Shown: piece after piece, positions 15,112 through 17,443 of the stretch
Position numbering within the stretch: the stretch's first letter is position 1
Layout of the letters: each line of letters opens with the position of its first letter
Source of the DNA: UBA8231 sp964512165
GTDB lineage: Bacteria; Latescibacterota; UBA2968; UBA8231
Direction of reading: 5' to 3'
Length of the DNA: 17,443 nucleotides
Assembly (NCBI GenBank): GCA_964512165.1
Contig: CAZEHQ010000079.1
Span: forward strand, 1 to 17,443
Notes under the pieces: generated by a model
Told to the model about the DNA's origin: nothing
What the model saw: the letters and a program-made list of their open reading frames with translations, nothing else
Database searches by the model: none
Program-made: the position numbers and the translations under genes

Positions 15112-16565
15112 CCGCGAAGATGAACTTCGGGGAAGACCTCGGGCAGAACCTGGGGACCGTGTTTCAAGCCCGGGACGACAGTGGCCGGGTGGTCTTCGGC
15201 GCCGGGTTCATGGGGCTCTACAACACCCACTTCCGCATGGACCGGTGGACGCTGCAGCTCTTCGTCCGTCACGAGGGCGGGGAGGTGGCCTGGGAGAAGC
15301 TGCCCATTCCAACCGAGGACGGCGGCAACTACCTCTTCGACCTCGACGGCCGGGTCTACCAGTTCAGCCCCCATCACGATCGCACGGCGCGATGGTTCGA
15401 TGACGAGTCCGGGGCCTGGGTCGTGGACGAGAGGTTCGGCATGGGGGAGACGGCGAGCGGCGAGGGGGCGATGCGCCTGGCGGGCCAGTTGCTCCAGTTC
15501 AAGGGCGGCGAGGCATGGTACGACGGCGCGAAGATCCTGGCGAAGCCGAGCGAGGGCCGTTACCACCACTTCTACTACTCTCACGGGCACCTCGTCTTCT
15601 ATCAGAACAACACCCCCGAGTGGAGCAAGCTGCACGCGGTCCCCTGGCGGCCGGGCGACGGTCCTCTCGACCTGGACCGGGCGATCACCCTGGACCTGCG
15701 CTATGCGGGGGAGAGCTCCTTCGCCGCCGGACAGTTAGGGGACGAGATCATCCAGTCCTCCAACCTCGGCGGGGTCTACGCCTTCGACGGCTCAGGGTGG
15801 AGGATCATCCGCCAGTCGCTGGCGGGGGTGAGCCACCAACTCTACTCGATGCTGAACTGGTACGACCGCATGCTCATCGGCCACTACCCGACGGGGAACC
15901 TGCTGGAGTACGTGGAGCGGGGGCCGGAGCTGCGCCACCTGCAGGACTGGCCGCCGGTGATGCCGGGTGTCTCCACCGAGGTTCGCGAGGCGCAGACGAC
16001 CTGCCTCTTCGGGGGAGACCTGCACGTGGGCGTCTGGCCGTGGGCGGAGCTGTGGCGCTACGACCACCACGGCGACGAGTGGGACTTCGTGCGCAGGATG
16101 TTCGAGCATCCGCCGATCACGGCCGAGTGGAATCACCCCTGGGAGGACCGGACCGTGGGCTACAACGAGATCCACGGCGACAGCATCGTCTGGAACGACT
16201 GGGGCAATCGCACGACCGGTCTCGCGCCGATGGGTGATTCCCTCTTCATCTCCACGAGCGCCAAGGGCTGCCAGCAGCGGGACATGAGGATGGAGTTCCT
16301 CCACGACGACGAGATCTGGGACGAGTACCGCACCGTGCACCGCATGCGCAAGCCGGGATGCGCCGCGGGGCCCGTGGCCTGGCAAGAGGGGGAGACCACG
16401 CTGGAGTTCATCGCCGATGGGGACCGCATCGCCATCGCCCAGGATGGAGCCGAGATCGCATCGGCGCCGGCCGACCCCAAAGTGGTGGCCAACCTGGGAT
16501 CGGCGCGGATCGAATGGGGGAAGGGCATGTACGGACCGTTCGCGGGGGAGGTGACGCCGCGATGA
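15102..16565 (+). CDS. Unrecognised 487-aa beta-rich protein, propeller-like with a lectin-like tail
   Basis: I do not recognise this family. The protein has 487 aa, no signal peptide and no transmembrane segment. It is rich in Trp, Tyr and Gly, and short beta-strand-turn units recur with a G-x-W/Y-x-F/Y feel: NYLFDLDGRVYQFSP (76-90), LLQFKGGEAWYDGAKIL (130-146), HLVFYQNNTPEWSKLH (163-178), GGVYAFDGSGWRIIR (223-237), MLIGHYPTGNLLEYV (257-271) and LHVGVWPWAELWRY (307-320). These suggest a beta-propeller. Residues 340-480 (SIVWNDWGNRTTGLAP; TTLEFIADGDRIAIAQDGAEI; ARIEWGKGMYGPF) look like a concanavalin/LamG-type sandwich. AAGGAA at 15091-15096 is the ribosome site. The start lies inside the acyltransferase gene and the stop overlaps the dioxygenase ATG (ATGA). 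The tight coupling suggests a shared process, perhaps substrate or glycan binding. No function is claimed. Confidence 0.85.
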   Translation: MHLTAKMNFGEDLGQNLGTVFQARDDSGRVVFGAGFMGLYNTHFRMDRWTLQLFVRHEGGEVAWEKLPIPTEDGGNYLFDLDGRVYQFSPHHDRTARWFDDESGAWVVDERFGMGETASGEGAMRLAGQLLQFKGGEAWYDGAKILAKPSEGRYHHFYYSHGHLVFYQNNTPEWSKLHAVPWRPGDGPLDLDRAITLDLRYAGESSFAAGQLGDEIIQSSNLGGVYAFDGSGWRIIRQSLAGVSHQLYSMLNWYDRMLIGHYPTGNLLEYVERGPELRHLQDWPPVMPGVSTEVREAQTTCLFGGDLHVGVWPWAELWRYDHHGDEWDFVRRMFEHPPITAEWNHPWEDRTVGYNEIHGDSIVWNDWGNRTTGLAPMGDSLFISTSAKGCQQRDMRMEFLHDDEIWDEYRTVHRMRKPGCAAGPVAWQEGETTLEFIADGDRIAIAQDGAEIASAPADPKVVANLGSARIEWGKGMYGPFAGEVTPR

Positions 16566-17386
16566 CTCCCCGGACGATCTCGGAACAGGACAAGGAGGTC
16601 TACGCCGAGCGGGGGTTCCTCATCCTGCGGCAGGCCTTCTCGAAGGGCCGCATCGAGTCCCTTGTCGAAGGGGTCGAGCGCATGATCGACAAGGGGCTGG
16701 AGGGAGAGTGCGATCTGAGGTGGATCGACCGCGAGAGCCGGCTGCCCTCACGCACCGGCCACATGCTGCACCCCGAGAAATACCACCCTGCCTTCGGCGA
16801 CTGGATCGACGAGGATCTCGCCCCACAGCTGGAGGCCCTGGTCAGCGGCCCGGGCGTGCGCCACAGCCTCTTCGGCATGCTCGCCGCCGGCGGCGGCCAG
16901 GCGTACACCCAGAAGTGGCACCGCGACCTCGGCCGGGCGGGTGACCCCGACGAGACCGCGTACCTGCGGAAACACGAGGGCCGCTTCGTCCAGTTCAACG
17001 CCCCCCTCGTGGCCGGCGACCGCTTCCTCCACATCGTCCCCGGGAGCCACCTGCGGGCGTCCACGGAAGCGGAGATCGAAGCCTCCTGCAGCGAAGGCGG
17101 GGAGATGCCCGACGCCTTGGTGGTCGAGCTGGAGCCGGGGGACATCGTCCACTACAACGCCAACCTCTGGCACCGCGGCTGGAACCCCGAGGGCCGCAAG
17201 CGCTGGACCCTGCACTGCGCCTTCTGGAGCGCGGGGGCTACGGTGATGAAGCACGAGCACGGCCAGCGAGAGGCCCTGACGCGGCCGGGGCACCTGGAGC
17301 GGATGCCTCCGGTTACGCGGGGGTATGTCCGGAGTTACCTGGACAGCTATCCCGAGGGGGAACCGCCTTCACTGTTTGACTTGTAG
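16562..17386 (+). CDS. PhyH-family Fe(II)/2-oxoglutarate-dependent dioxygenase
   Basis: A 274-aa cytoplasmic oxygenase of the phytanoyl-CoA dioxygenase superfamily, which hydroxylates small molecules or acyl chains using Fe(II), O2 and 2-oxoglutarate. The facial triad is visible: WHRD (119-122, His120 and Asp122) and distal His204 in NANLWHRGWNPEG (199-211). Arg212 or Arg214 in the following GRKRWTLHCAF (211-221) is the likely 2-oxoglutarate contact. The N-terminus has YAERGFLILRQAF (14-26), and HIVPGSHLR (157-165) is a typical double-stranded beta-helix motif of the family. The length is normal and the protein is complete. GGAGG at 16547-16551 lies ten bases before the ATG, which overlaps the previous stop. 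The coupled acyltransferase hints at a lipid or acyl substrate, but PhyH substrates are too varied to predict. Confidence 0.92.
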   Translation: MTPRTISEQDKEVYAERGFLILRQAFSKGRIESLVEGVERMIDKGLEGECDLRWIDRESRLPSRTGHMLHPEKYHPAFGDWIDEDLAPQLEALVSGPGVRHSLFGMLAAGGGQAYTQKWHRDLGRAGDPDETAYLRKHEGRFVQFNAPLVAGDRFLHIVPGSHLRASTEAEIEASCSEGGEMPDALVVELEPGDIVHYNANLWHRGWNPEGRKRWTLHCAFWSAGATVMKHEHGQREALTRPGHLERMPPVTRGYVRSYLDSYPEGEPPSLFDL

Positions 17387-17443
17387 GCCTCACCCCCCAC
17401 CCCCCCCCCCCCCCCCCGGGGTGTGGCCCCAAAAAAACCCCCC
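17387..17443. other. Low-complexity contig end
   Basis: After the dioxygenase stop come a run of 18 C (17400-17417), then GGGG, TGTGG, CCCC, seven A and six C. GGGG/CCCC could fold as a 4-bp stem, but the chained homopolymers at a contig edge look more like assembly or sequencing error than a terminator. Confidence 0.7.

Noticed and set aside
17400..17430. C-tract plus GGGG/CCCC as a terminator for the PhyH operon
   Set aside because: The chained homopolymers sit at the contig edge and are more simply explained as an assembly or sequencing artefact.
1..17443. CRISPR arrays, tRNA, rRNA, insertion sequences, transposase genes
   Set aside because: I saw no regularly spaced repeats, cloverleaf-type sequence, conserved rRNA segments or transposase motifs.

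Overview
The window looks like part of a chromosome from a high-GC (about 70% over most of its length), Gram-negative-type bacterium. No rRNA, tRNA or ribosomal protein gene is present, so placement rests on protein character. The secreted protein at 11472-13742 carries the NYPNPFNPST-type FlgD-like/T9SS-type module typical of the FCB superphylum, joined to a dockerin-like repeat pair. A PhyH dioxygenase, a kelch-type propeller, a DUF1703-type AAA/nuclease and a large OPT-like membrane protein are also present. My best inference is an uncultivated FCB lineage such as Latescibacterota, Eisenbacteria or Krumholzibacteriota. A 24-base N gap (1477-1500) and a homopolymer-rich right end show that this is a draft or metagenomic contig.

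Layout. (1) 69-3629: four plus-strand genes, each overlapping the next by 4 bp, for surface polysaccharide: a GT4-like glycosyltransferase, a polysaccharide deacetylase of the type found in exosortase/PEP-CTERM exopolysaccharide loci, a SAM methyltransferase, and a nucleotide-sugar epimerase/decarboxylase. (2) 3651-5517: a SixA-type histidine phosphatase (minus) divergent from a phosphomannomutase/phosphoglucomutase (plus). The mutase probably supplies sugar phosphate for the nucleotide sugars used by region 1. (3) 5519-7498: a minus-strand polytopic membrane protein whose stop codon lies 1 bp from the mutase stop. (4) 7563-10288: two nuclease-fold proteins in tandem, an AAA-ATPase-like/PD-(D/E)XK protein and an HsdR-N-like protein with an uncharacterised C-terminal module. 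The second gene has visibly lower GC and looks acquired. (5) 10437-13742: a kelch-like beta-propeller, then a 756-aa secreted multidomain protein. (6) 13876-17386: a tightly packed operon of a PlsC-like acyltransferase, an unrecognised 487-aa beta-rich protein and a PhyH-family Fe(II)/2-oxoglutarate dioxygenase.

How the genes work together. Regions 1 and 2 form a coherent polysaccharide assembly and sugar-phosphate supply block. Region 4 may be a small defence or selfish module. Region 6 is the most intriguing unassigned unit: translational overlaps tie a membrane-lipid acyltransferase, an unknown propeller-like protein and an oxygenase together, which suggests a shared lipid or small-molecule modification step. 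One architectural regularity stands out. The mutase gene and the AAA/nuclease gene share a promoter-like layout with identical spacing that would place the transcript start at the ATG, suggesting leaderless mRNAs.
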